64,000 nt of DNA from Paulownia fortunei (Eukaryota > Streptophyta > Magnoliopsida > Lamiales > Paulowniaceae), in the NCBI GenBank assembly GCA_019321725.1, contig CM033113.1:5518001-5582000 (forward strand), in the 5' to 3' direction. Below, piece by piece: positions 12,725-23,640 of this stretch. The notes beneath the pieces were generated by a model, which was given only the letters and a program-made list of their open reading frames with translations, did no database searches and had not been told where the DNA came from. Each line of letters opens with the position of its first letter. The first letter of the stretch is position 1. The position numbers and the translations under genes were made by a program.

Positions 12725-15700
12725 ATGGCAGTATTAATTGCAAAGCAAGAACGGCGTAGCCGTTACACAAACAATGAAATGCCAGTGATGTCAGGAAGCC
12801 TAACACGTGTGCCTGCAAGGAAGAGGAACCTTATCCTTAATTTACAGGACGAGGAAGAAGATGAGGAAAATGTGAAATTATTGCCTACAGAATCCGGAGA
12901 TTTATCTAATAAGAAAGCAAGTATATTTAAAAGCAGCAATGGTTCATGTGATCTGACAGTGCCAACTAGACGTCAGAGGGTTTCAACCATAAAAGAATCA
13001 CCGCAGGCAAAGAAAAATAGTCCTATGAATAAAGCAATGAGAACTCAGAGTGTTGAAGACCCGAATGCTGGTAGCTCCTCAGACAAATGTATCCGTTCAA
13101 AGAAGAGATCCCACCCTCTTTATTCTGGTGAATTAGAATATGATAGTTCAGATGTGGAAGAGCAAGGTCATTATAGGTCACTAGAAAAGTTATCAAAAAA
13201 ACAAGGTTCAACAAAAAACAGAAGGACTGCTCGGGAAATAAAAGGCTTCTTTGAGAAAAGACACTCAGGGAAAGTTTGTAAAAGGTCAAATGAGAAAAAG
13301 ATTTATGAAAATAAAGTTATTAGAAAAAAAAGAGATAGTGAAAGCGAAGAAGAGTGGGATGAGAGCAAGGAGAAACAGAGGCCACCAGTGGCTAGATCTA
13401 GCAATCAGAAAAGACAAATTGAGAATATGGATAATCAGAAAACATCAAAAAGGCGTCGTGTTTCTTCAAACAAGTTTTTGGAGACAAATTTCATTTTATA
13501 TGATTGGCTGGATGACGAAGAAGATGTGGTTTCATTTATAGATACAAGGACGGGAGGAAGTGATTCAATCAATGTCTCAAGAATCCAAAGTAGTGACACT
13601 GATACCATGAAGGCAAATACAAGTTTAAAGGGCACGAAAAGGAAATGTGATGGTTCTGCCAAACATTCTTTGTCTTACTTATCGTCCTCCTCCTCTTCCT
13701 CCTCCTCTAGTTCATCAATTCCAAAAATTGATAGAAAAGCAGTACAGAGGTCTGTAGCTAAAAACATGAAGGTATTTTCTCTTAATTTTTCTTTCATACA
13801 TTTAAGTATGTACCTGGTGCATATTGCTTATTTTTTTCTTGTGAGATGATGCTTTCTTTTTCCATAAGCAGGTGAATGAAAAGGAGTCCATTAAATGTCA
13901 TCAGTGTCGGAGAGGGGATAGAAGAATTGTTGTCCCATGCTCAAACTGTAAAGAGAAATTGTACTGCATCCAATGTATTAAGCAATGGTGACCATTCTAA
14001 CTACACACTTTTGCATTATAAAAAATTCATGAAATCTGGATATAGTAATTTCTCTAACTTGTACATATAGGTATCCCACATTATCGGAGGAGGAAGTCTC
14101 AGAGGTTTGCCCATACTGCCGTAGGAATTGCAACTGCAACTTATGCTTGCATTCAACTTCCATGTTGAAGGTTTGTTTGTTTGTTGAAAAAATTAACTGT
14201 CTTTATTATTATTTCATCTGCTAAAAGATTGTTTATGTTCCAATTTAGACATCTAAAAGAGATATCAATGATCATGAGAAGATTCGGCATCTGCACTATC
14301 TCATCAGCAAACTTTTGCCATACCTAGAACATATTCATCAAGAACAAATTGAAGAGATTGAGATGGAGTCTACAATTCAAGGTATGTGTCTTTAAATTTG
14401 ACATAGTATGTGTATTTGAGACCATTGCTGAATGAATATTTGCATTGGCAGGGGTATCATCATCTTCAGTTGAAGTAAAACGCGCAGTTTGCTATAATGA
14501 TGAGCGTGTATATTGGTAACTGATCTTCTTTCCTTTTACCTGTGCACTTTGTACTCATTATTGTCAGAAGTATAGTGTTCTTTAATGTCTTCCTTGGTTA
14601 TGGAGCAGCAACAACTGTTCAACTTCAATTGTTGATCTTCATCGGAGTTGCCCAAATTGCTCTTACGAGCTGTGTCTTAGTTGCTTCCGGGAGATCCGTG
14701 CAGGTCAGATTCCAGGAGGCTGCAACAAAGCAATTCTTCAATACGTGGATAGAGGCCTTGATTACATGCATGGTGGAGATCCACTACCAGAATCTTGTCA
14801 TACAGAGACTTTAGATAGAGGTTCTGGAATGCCTGTTGAGTGGGTTTCCATCAAAGATGGGAGTGTAGTTTGTCCTCCAAAAGAAATGGGTGGATGTGGT
14901 AGTTGCAAGTTAGAGCCCAAGTGTCTCCTTCCAGAACACTGGATCTCATGTTTAAAAAAACGAGCTGAGAAGATCATGAGTAAATGTAAAACTATCAAGA
15001 CTGTTTTTCAGTCTACATTCTGTAGTGGTGACCCTGAAAAGTCGCGCGAGGCAGCTGCTGGTGAATGCTCTAAAGATAACTGCTTGTATTGCCCAGATTC
15101 AAAGGAAATCCTGAATGAAGAAGAGCTTCTGCACTTCCGCAGGCACTGGGCTAAAGGAGAACCAGTAATTGTTAGAAATGCTCTTGAGCAGACAAGTGGA
15201 TTAAGCTGGGAACCAATGGTTATGTGGCGTGCATTGTGTGAGCACATAGATGCCCAGATCAGTTCAAGAATGTCTGATGTAAAGGCTATTGATTGCCTGG
15301 CTGGTTGTGAGGTGATTTCCTGTTTTCTTCTAATAATTACATTCGAATGATTAGCTCAAGTTTTTCTCTGCCTGAAAATTAGTATAAATCTAAATCATTG
15401 TTCTACTTTTTCCATGCCCCATGGATTTCTCATCTTTATTCGAATAATTTCTGTATAGTTGTGTCATTTTAGTGTTGTAGGAAAACGTTCTTTTAATTTT
15501 CTCTTTTAGTGGTGCAGTTTAGTGTTTGGTTCCTGGGGTATGGGGGCACGAATAGGAGGGGCATGAGGGTGTGGAGTTGGTCTCTTGCATTTGCAGCTAT
15601 TGATGCTTATATTCAATTCTTGTTGGCATTTGCAGGTGGAGATTAGTACTCGCAAATTCTTCAAAGGTTATATGGAAGGGAGGAGATATGCGAATTTCTG

Positions 15701-17757
15701 GCCTGAGATGCTTAAACTCAAGGATTGGCCACCATCTGACAAATTTGAGGATTTGTTACCCCGCCATTGCGATGAGTTCATTCGTGCATTGCCATTCCAG
15801 GAATACACAGATCCAAGGGCTGGATTGCTTAACCTTGCTGTGAAGTTGCCAGCAAGCGTCATAAAACCTGATATGGGTCCAAAGACATACATCGCCTATG
15901 GGATTGCAGAGGAACTTGGAAGAGGGGATTCTGTAACTAAGCTTCACTGTGATATGTCGGATGCGGTATGAATTCAAGTTGTTGCACGACATCATTTGGT
16001 GTGTGCTTATGAAAGTAACTTGCATTAACTTTGACCAAAATTTTCTTGTGATCTCAGTTTCTTTGTGAATAAACCTTTTAAATTTTGTAATCAATATCGT
16101 GTATCCACATAATTGAATACAGCAATGTACTTCAATAATTGCCAGGTGATATTTTGATCCACAAATTTTATTTGGTCTGCTCATTTGATTTTGGAGATTT
16201 TGCTAAACTTTGTGTGAGTGGTCCTTTGGTTTTGGTGTGATAAGGAATGATATGATCTCATTTTTCTGTTCAATAAGCCATATTCTCCAACTGAATGCTC
16301 ATGCATGTCAGCCTGAGTCAAAAAAAGAATGCATATTTTCTTATTCTGTTCTCCCTTTATTCCCACCTTCCCTCACTCCTCCACAGGCGTTTCCCTGTTG
16401 CATCAGAATACAGTGATCACTCCATATATAGCTAGAAAGTCATAGTTTCATGTACATATCTTCTCAACAGTGTAGGTTACATAGGGCATCTTCTTGTTGT
16501 GAAATTAACTTTGAGCTCAAGTCTTTTGCTTATAAGAAGCTCATATTCTCCAAAATCTTACTGATTCAGGTGAATATTTTGACACACACGGCAGAAGTAG
16601 CTTTAAGTGACGAGCAGTGCCAGGCAATTGAATTGTTGAAAGAGAAGCATAGAGCCCAGGATGAAGGAGAATGCAGGGCCAGAAGGAAAAATGAAAACCC
16701 TTGTGAAATCAGCCTTGACAAATGTAAACAGAAAGGGGATTTTGGTGTTCTAGAAACTGACCTAGAGAACAGAAAGAAAAATGGAACTGCTGATTCTGAG
16801 TTGACGGAATCTGATCATATTGCATGCACCACGATTAAGCAATCTGATACTTGCAAAGCAACTTGTCTTTCGTATCACAAACATCAAACAGAAGGGCAGT
16901 CAGAGAATAGAGGTGGCGCTCTGTGGGACATTTTCAAAAGGGAAGATGTGCCAAAATTGAAAGAGTATCTCATTAAGCATTCAATCGAATTTAGACACAC
17001 TTATTGCTGTCCAGTTGATCAGGTAATCTATAATCATTAAGAACTTGAGGTTTATTGTGGTATAACTGTGTACTGAACTGTATTTGCCTTTCTTATCTAG
17101 GTCATTCATCCAATTCATGACCAAACCTTCTATTTGACTTCAGAACATAAAATAAAGCTTAAGGAAGAATTTGGTATGCAAATAGTCTTTTACTAGGCAT
17201 TGATTCCAAATTCTGGTCTTTGAGGATCATATCATTTCTCTTTATTACTGAAGCAACCTTTCATTTTATCATTTCAGGCGTAGAACCTTGGACATTTGAA
17301 CAGAAACTAGGAGAGGCAGTTTTCATTCCTGCAGGGTGTCCGCACCAAGTGAGGAATCTAAAGGTAAAAATCTGAAGGATGTTCATTTAAGTTGTATCTG
17401 CTTTTGCTTGTATATATAACAGATAGATGTTTTCATAACCTGTTTCCTGCTTGCGCAGTCATGCACCAAAGTTGCGGTTGACTTCGTTTCTCCTGAAAAC
17501 TTACATGAATACCTTAGACTAACTGAGGAATTCAGGAAGCTACCAAGGGACCACAGAGCCAGAGAAGACAAATTAGAGGTAAGCTTGCCATACCTTATAT
17601 TTCATATCTAAAAGTTTGCTGTATTTTCATAGAATTCTTACAAATGTATATTGAGCAGGTCAAGAAGATGATCCTTCATGCTGTTAACCAAGCAGTTGAC
17701 GATCTTGAAAAACTTATAGCTCTCAAGGATGCTACACACAGGAATTGCCAGCAATAA
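12725..17757 (+). CDS. JMJ25: KDM3/JHDM2-group JmjC histone H3K9 demethylase, JMJ25-like
   Basis: Coding exons: 12725-13771, 13872-13987, 14071-14170, 14249-14381, 14452-14515, 14609-15311, 15636-15965, 16570-17022, 17101-17173, 17278-17363, 17459-17578, 17659-17757. All junctions are GT-AG and in phase, giving 1107 residues. Residues 1-349 are a basic, disordered region with acidic patches, nuclear-localisation-type clusters and a Ser run near 320-331. A RING-like Cys cluster spans about 358-413 (CHQC, CSNC, CIQC, CPYC, CNCNLC). A second Cys cluster spans 487-512. The JmjC domain keeps the Fe(II) ligands: H825 and D827 in LHCDMSDA, and H1029 in GCPHQVRN, so catalysis should be intact. A variable linker of about 100 residues sits inside the JmjC region in the 16570-17022 exon. 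The family removes H3K9 methylation in the nucleus using 2-oxoglutarate and oxygen. The RING region resembles JMJ26/JMJ29 as well as JMJ25, so the exact paralogue is uncertain. Confidence 0.95.
13684..13713 (+). repeat. Coding TCC/TCT repeat giving a poly-Ser run
   Basis: A short Ser-codon repeat in the first coding exon of the JmjC gene encodes ten or more consecutive serines in the disordered N-terminal region. It is probably length-variable between alleles. Confidence 0.8.
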
Positions 17758-18325
17758 ATCATCTTCAGATGTGGCCTATTCAATTTTGCCAGCAAATAAC
17801 CATGCTTGAATTTTGTGACAATTTGTCTGCCCAGAATAAATTGTGACCGGAACAAATTTTGTACCGTGTCTTGTGGCAGCTGCCTGGTGTTCTGGTTCAT
17901 ACATATAGTCATTGCCATTGTTGTTACCCTCTGATGAAATCCGCCTGGAGAATGGTAGTAGAATTAGAGTAGGAACAGTGTTGTGTGAGAACTGAGAAAC
18001 ATATTGCTAGAGATTAGGAAAATCTATTTATATTTGCTGGAGCCTCAATAAATCGGAGAAAGAGCGTGAATTTAGTTAAATTTAGGACATTCAAACATTT
18101 ATAATGAAGAGGCCGATAATTTTCATAACTAGGACACAGTTTAATTGGCTGGGGGATTAAATTGCGGTTTAACTGGTTTTTAAAATTAAGTTTGATTCTT
18201 GGTGTAGCCTGAGCCTAAAATATGGTAGAAAAATGAAAATGAGACAAAATAAATATTATCAACAGAAAACATGCCTTTAACTTGATGTTTTGTTTTAACA
18301 CTTAGTCTCCCAATATAATTTTTAA
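17758..18325. other. 3' UTR and spacer after the JmjC gene
   Basis: About the first 300 bases are probably 3' UTR. AATAAA-like signals occur near 17836 and 18047. The rest is AT-rich spacer with no gene seen. Confidence 0.5.
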
Positions 18326-19148
18326 GGGTAAATCTCATTTTGCTCCTCTTACTTTTATTGAATATCATTTTATATTTTTATACTTTTAATTGTTTCACTT
18401 TAACATTTTATATTCTCATTACTCTTATTGTATCACTTTACCCCTTTGTATTTTAAAAAAAATAATCAAATTACTCTTACCAATTATTTATAATAAAATT
18501 TCTTTAAAATTATCTAAAATTAATAGATTTATATTTATGTTCTAATAATTTTTTCAATTTGATTAATTAATACTTGACAATAATTTATTTAATATTTATT
18601 ATTATACTTAAATTTTAACAATTAATTTTTAATTTAACATAGTTCCTATTAAATTAGTAAAAATATTTTTTATTAGCTAATACACTTTACTTATGAATAT
18701 CTTACTCAATATAAATTCACAAAATACATAAAAAAATTAGTAGTAATTTTTTTTTATTAATAGAATTATCATAAATTCATATAAACTATGTTGAATTTAA
18801 AAATAATCATTATAATCAAGAAATAGTAATAAAATTAATTAGTAAAATAATTATTATTTTTTTAAATAGAAAATAATATCTATTAAATTACGATAATTTA
18901 ACTATTTATAATTTATTTAATAGTATTAAATTATACCTAAAAATAATTTTTTTTAATTTAACATTGTTTTTATGAAATTTTAATGATTCCATTAACAATG
19001 AGAAATTTATTACTAATATTTTATGTATTTAACAAAATACTTTTTAGAAATATGTTATATATATTTATGATAAGTATAAATTTTATAAGTAAAATGTATT
19101 AGTTAATAAAAAATATCATACGATATAGAAATTTAATGGGAACTATAT
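18326..19148. mobile_element. AT-rich palindromic repeat element, copy 1
   Basis: The left part starts GGGTAAATCTCATTTTGC and carries repeated 'cactttaccc'-like blocks. The stretch at about 18637-18802 matches, in inverted orientation, the stretch at about 18935-19148 (ATAGTTCCTATTAAATT at one end and AATTTAATGGGAACTAT at the other). The left arm also matches the element at 21736-22208 in direct orientation, and the right arm matches it inverted. It has no coding capacity. It looks like a degenerate foldback or MITE-type element; its boundaries and class are uncertain. Confidence 0.55.
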
Positions 19149-19353
19149 TTATAAAAACTATGGCGTGTCTTTTTCCCTCTTTCCCCTCAAAAACCAAGTA
19201 AAAGATTTTATATCTTTAAGTTATTATTAATGGTGAATGGACGATAAATAATGATACTTTTACTACAAATAATGTTAATTATACTACAAGAAATAGGCTA
19301 AGTAGTTAGTTGAGAATAGTAGTTGTAAATAGTATAGTCACACCGCTTGGGAC

Positions 19354-19361
19354 ACTAAATT
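19354..19361 (+). repeat. Left 8-bp target-site duplication (ACTAAATT)
   Basis: ACTAAATT lies immediately left of the TAGGGATGGCAA terminus and pairs with ACTAGATT at 20124-20131 (7 of 8 identical). Confidence 0.75.
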
Positions 19362-20123
19362 TAGGGATGGCAACGAAACGGGTTTGGGACGGATTTGACC
19401 AAACCGAAGACCTACCTCGTCAAGAAAAAGTTGAACCCCATCTAAACTTCTATACCGTAGATCCCCCATATCCAAACCCGGATTTCTACCGCTCCATCTC
19501 GCCTTGGATCCAAAACTTGGCGGGTTCAACCCCATCTAAACCGTAATCCATGTATTTTGCATTAGACTCGAGCTTACTTCAGATTAGAAAGAAAAGGAAG
19601 ACTAAAGTGCTCTACAATTATTTGAAAATAAAACAGCAGAAAAAGATTAAGAAACACAGCAGAAGAAAAAAATTTAGAAAACAAAACATCTTGATAAAAC
19701 TATATACACCATTTGATGAAGAGAACCTCTGCAGAGTCATGGAAACCTGGTGGTGCCCGAGGCCGTCGCTCTATTCTTCGCATAGGATTGAGAGCAAAAA
19801 TAACATATTTGGGGTTTCTTCTTGAACAAAAGAAGTGAAATTTATAAGGGCAATACCAAAGCTAAACTCAATACCAACACAATGTGAAAGGAAGTAGACC
19901 ATATAAATTAACAAGAGTGAAAGAATGAAGGGGCACCTAGGACTTATATGGTGGAGACTTAGAGAAAATGGAAGAGCTCAAGTTCGAGATGGGTTTATTA
20001 GGACCCGTTATTCGTCCCATACCTCGTCGATTTTATAAAAAACTAAACTTATTACCCATCACGTTACCCGTTTAAATGCCCTGAATTTGCCCAGAGACGG
20101 GTTTGTACCTATTGCCATCCCTA
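19362..20123. mobile_element. Non-autonomous hAT-type TIR element (TAGGGATGGCAA ends)
   Basis: The left end TAGGGATGGCAA is mirrored by TTGCCATCCCTA at the right end, with further inward similarity (ACGGGTTTG near the left end, and its counterpart ACGGGTTTGTACC near the right). Flanks are an 8-bp duplication, ACTAAATT and ACTAGATT, as expected for hAT insertion. The 762-bp body encodes no transposase, so movement would depend on a source elsewhere. The mismatch between the duplications suggests an old insertion. Confidence 0.85.
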
Positions 20124-20131
20124 ACTAGATT
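20124..20131 (+). repeat. Right 8-bp target-site duplication (ACTAGATT)
   Basis: It follows the TTGCCATCCCTA terminus directly and matches the left duplication at 7 of 8 bases. Confidence 0.75.
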
Positions 20132-20850
20132 TCAACCTACATAAATACTGTTCTCCAACATAAACACTGTTCTCCAGCATCATCCGCAATCACTAAGTTT
20201 ATTTCTTGTACTATGCAAAAAATATCGTTTGCCATATCTTCACTACCATTATCTCGTCATCTGCAACTACTAAGCCTATTTCTCATACTAGATCGCCATT
20301 ATTAACTATATAACTCACCAAAATATTTTTGGACATGATAGATAATCATATTGTTATTATAATAATGGCTCAACATTAATAATGAAGAACATCTAAAAAA
20401 TCATATTTCAACACAATCATCTAACTAAAAACCTTTTGATTTAAAAAGATAATTAAGTGATTTTGCTTTCATCTTTTGTCAACTTAGCTGAGTAAAGATT
20501 GAATTAGAAATTTTTCGTCAAAACCATATCGTAATCTAAGAATTGTAGGAGGGCGAGGATATATGGTATTGGGTCCACCTAAGGTTCACCCTAAAATGGA
20601 ACAATATTTTTACTCTTATTTTAGATTTATAAAAAAATAATAAATAGTGTACAAAAATATCAAACTACCCAAGCTTTACTAGTGTTTGGTTTATATAAAA
20701 CTCGTTTAAGTTCGATTCATTAAATAACTAAATCAAACTTGAATACAATTTCAAGTTTGATAAAAAATTTAAATCAAACTTTAACAAATTACTTGTTCGA
20801 CTCAACTCAAATCATTTACACCATTTCTATAAAAAAAAAAAATTCAATTG
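20132..20850. other. AT-rich spacer, no gene seen
   Basis: It contains a small local repeat (ATAAATACTGTTCTCCA / ATAAACACTGTTCTCCA near 20142-20176) and low-complexity AT sequence. I see no coding or RNA gene signal. Confidence 0.5.
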
Positions 20851-21162
20851 TAATAAGACCTAGAAAAATTCAACCTCAAATGCTACTTATAAAGTGGGAG
20901 AGCTCAAACCCATATTAGTGCCCCATATTGTGGATATGGGATTCAAGTCCTATACAGGATCATAACAATCCATCATACTATACAACCTGGCTTATACACT
21001 TAGCTCCATATGGGCTCACTTTCTGCTAGCTTAACCTAGCACAAAGCACGCGGGCACAATTGTAATACTAACTAATATGACCTTAAGAAAACCACTCCAA
21101 TGAGAGAGTTCACGTAAACCATATTACCCAATATAGGATCTAAAGTCCATATATTATAATTA
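20851..21162. repeat. Direct repeat of about 315 bp, copy 1
   Basis: It starts TAATAAGACC and ends ATATTATAATTA. It matches 21419-21735 over its whole length with scattered substitutions and small indels. Shared blocks include CAAAGCACGCGGGCACAATT and ATATGACCTTAAGAAAAC. It has no open frame of note and looks like a piece of a dispersed element. Confidence 0.85.
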
Positions 21163-21418
21163 TGATCATGAACTAGTCACATTAAATATGCACTATTATG
21201 CAAAAAAAATGTGTGAGAGATAGAGAAAAATACAAGAAAAAGCATCTTATGATTAAGGTCTTGCCAAAATTATTGAATAACTTAAGCACAAGTTTGTTTG
21301 TTAACATAAAATCCTTTTTTTTACATTGCCTAAGAAATATTTTGATGGAACATTAAACCAATCATAACGACTAAGAAAATTTATTCATTCACTTATAGAT
21401 TATGTAAGATAATGTTAT

Positions 21419-21735
21419 AATAAGACCTTGAAAAATTCAACCTCAAATGCTACTTATAAAGTGAGAGCTCAAACCCATATTAGTACCCCATATTGTGGAT
21501 ATGGGATTCAAATTTTATACATGATCATAACAATCCATCATACTATACAACCTGGCTTATACACCTAGTTCCATATGGACTCACTTTATACTAGCTTAAC
21601 CTAGCACAAAGCACGCGGGCACAATTACAATTGTAATACTAACTGATATGACCTTAAGAAAACGAACTCCAATGAAAGTGTTCAATGTAAACCATATTAC
21701 CTAATACGGGATCTAAAGTCCATATATTATAATTA
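21419..21735. repeat. Direct repeat of about 315 bp, copy 2
   Basis: Second copy of the 20851-21162 unit in the same orientation, separated from it by 256 bp. It stops at the same AATTA where the GGGCAAATCTC element begins, so that element may have inserted into or next to this copy. Confidence 0.85.
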
Positions 21736-22208
21736 GGGCAAATCTCACTTTACCTCCCTCTATTTTGGTTTACTATCACTTTACCCTCTTATACTCTCAA
21801 TCTGTCTCACTTTACCCCATGTACTTAATCAATTATTTATAGTAAAATTATTATAAAAAGTTTTATAGTTGATATACTTGTATTTATATTCTAATATTTT
21901 TTAACTTAATTAATAACACTTAACATTAAATTCATTTTTAAATTTATTATTTTTAAAATTTAATAGCTATTTTTTTTATAATATAGTTCCTATTAAATTT
22001 CTATATTGTATGATATTTTTTACTAACTAATACATTTTACTTATAAATTTTATACTTATCATAAATATAATAAATATATATAACATATTTCTAAAAAGTT
22101 TTTTGTTAAATACATAAAATATTAGTAATAAATTTCTCATTATTAGTGGAATTATTAAAATTTCATAAAAATAATGTTAAATTAAAAAAAAAAGTTATTT
22201 TTAGGTAC
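21736..22208. mobile_element. AT-rich palindromic repeat element, copy 2
   Basis: It starts GGGCAAATCTCACTTTACC and has several CTCACTTTACCC-like blocks. Its 3' half (about 21985-22205) is homologous to 18637-18802 in direct orientation and to 18935-19148 inverted. No coding capacity is seen. The right edge is uncertain. Confidence 0.6.
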
Positions 22209-22590
22209 TTATTGAAAGTAATTAAACATAATTTGTATAATAAATATTAAAACCACTCATTGGAAGTAAAAATATTTAAGCATCATGCTCACAATCATAC
22301 TTATTTGGTACTTATTTTTATGCATATTGGTATGCTAGTGAATATCATAAAATCTCTATTTATTTATGTAATCATAATCTTAGATCTTAGTATATAAGTA
22401 TTATATAAATTATGGATAATAAATTAAATTAATTCATAATAAAATTAATTAAAATTGAGATCTTTAATTAAATTATTATTAGTACGATCCATTAACATTA
22501 ACAATATAATGGTCTTATAGGACTATTGATGTAGTGACATCATAATGAAGACTCTTTATATAAGTGATTATATACAGGGCTTAATTATAT

Positions 22591-22989
22591 GTAATTTGAA
22601 ATTTTACATAAATTTTGTTGTTTTTTGAAAATTCAAATAATATCAATAAATGATCATACATAAATTGATTTTAATCCTGATTGATTATATATGAATTGTG
22701 CACAATCAATGAGTGCCCAATATGTAATTTGAAATTTTACATAAATTTTGTTGTTTTTTGAAAATTCAAATAATATCAATAAATGATCATACATAAATTG
22801 ATTTTAATCCTGATTGATTATATATGAATTGTGCACAATCGATGAGTGCCCAATATGTAATTTGAAATTTTACATAAATTTTGTTGTTTTTTGAAAATTC
22901 ATATAATATCAATAAATGATCATACATAAATTGATTTTAATCCTGAATGATTATTTATGAATTGTGCACAATCGATGAGTGCCCAATAA
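22591..22989. repeat. 133-bp unit repeated three times in tandem
   Basis: Units start with GTAATTTGAAATTTTACATA at 22591, 22724 and 22857, an exact 133-bp period. Each ends with GTGCACAATC.ATGAGTGCCCAATA. The copies are nearly identical, which indicates recent amplification. Confidence 0.93.
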
Positions 22990-23083
22990 TTTCAATAATT
23001 CTTATGCCCATCATGTGTGGTTGTTAATTATTCTGCACACTTGATGAGTGCCCAATAATTCTAAGAATTCATATGCCCATCAG
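22967..23083. repeat. Shorter diverged repeat following the 133-bp array
   Basis: Two related blocks, about 22967-23015 and 23033-23083, share GATGAGTGCCCAATAAT and ATGCCCATCA. The first overlaps the last 133-bp unit, so the array seems to grade into an older flanking repeat. Confidence 0.6.
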
Positions 23084-23640
23084 TGCATACCAAAAGAATA
23101 ATAACTATAATTCGGTCATTATAAAAAACGAACAGGAACTTACCAATAAACTTTTGTTAGACGTCAAGGATGGAATTTTTTGAAGCTCTTTCTTGGTGAA
23201 ATCTTTATCTTCATACTTGGCCCTATCTCCCATATATAACTTGATAAGAATTAGTTTCAATACACAAATTTGCACATACTTCCTTCCTTTGAGTTGAATA
23301 AGATAATATCTATGCCCATAACAAAAAATAAACAAAATAATTACTCCCAATCACTATCAATCTCTTCCACCCAAACTACCAAGAATTCTTTGATATATAC
23401 TCTCTTTTTTCTCTTTGAAGAAAATGATTAAGAAGGTTGAAGAACTTGATCACACCCATGTGTCTATTTATAGGCTGCAAAAATGTACTTTTAGGGTTTC
23501 ACATGTGATCTATGTGAATTTACATCACTACCCCTTTCCTTATATATCAAGGAAACATAATCATATCTCACCCATAAATACCGGCCATTGAGCGGGCAGT
23601 TACCATCTTTATCTTTCTTTTTAATATTTTTTCGCTAATT
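23084..23640 (-). other. Unclassified region with a minus-strand promoter-like motif
   Basis: The minus strand carries CTATAAATAG (23473-23464), a good TATA-type sequence, about 110 bp upstream of an open frame of 81 codons (23350-23105) that I do not recognise. Its position beside repeats suggests a retroelement LTR fragment or a relic, but no primer-binding site or protein domain is visible. Confidence 0.25.

Noticed and set aside
19310..19546. 78-codon frame at the left end of the hAT element
   Set aside because: It crosses the element border and target duplication, so it cannot be an element gene; no transposase motif.
22591..22989. Regular repeat array resembling CRISPR
   Set aside because: The period is 133 bp with no unique spacers, and the genome is a plant. 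It is a tandem duplication.
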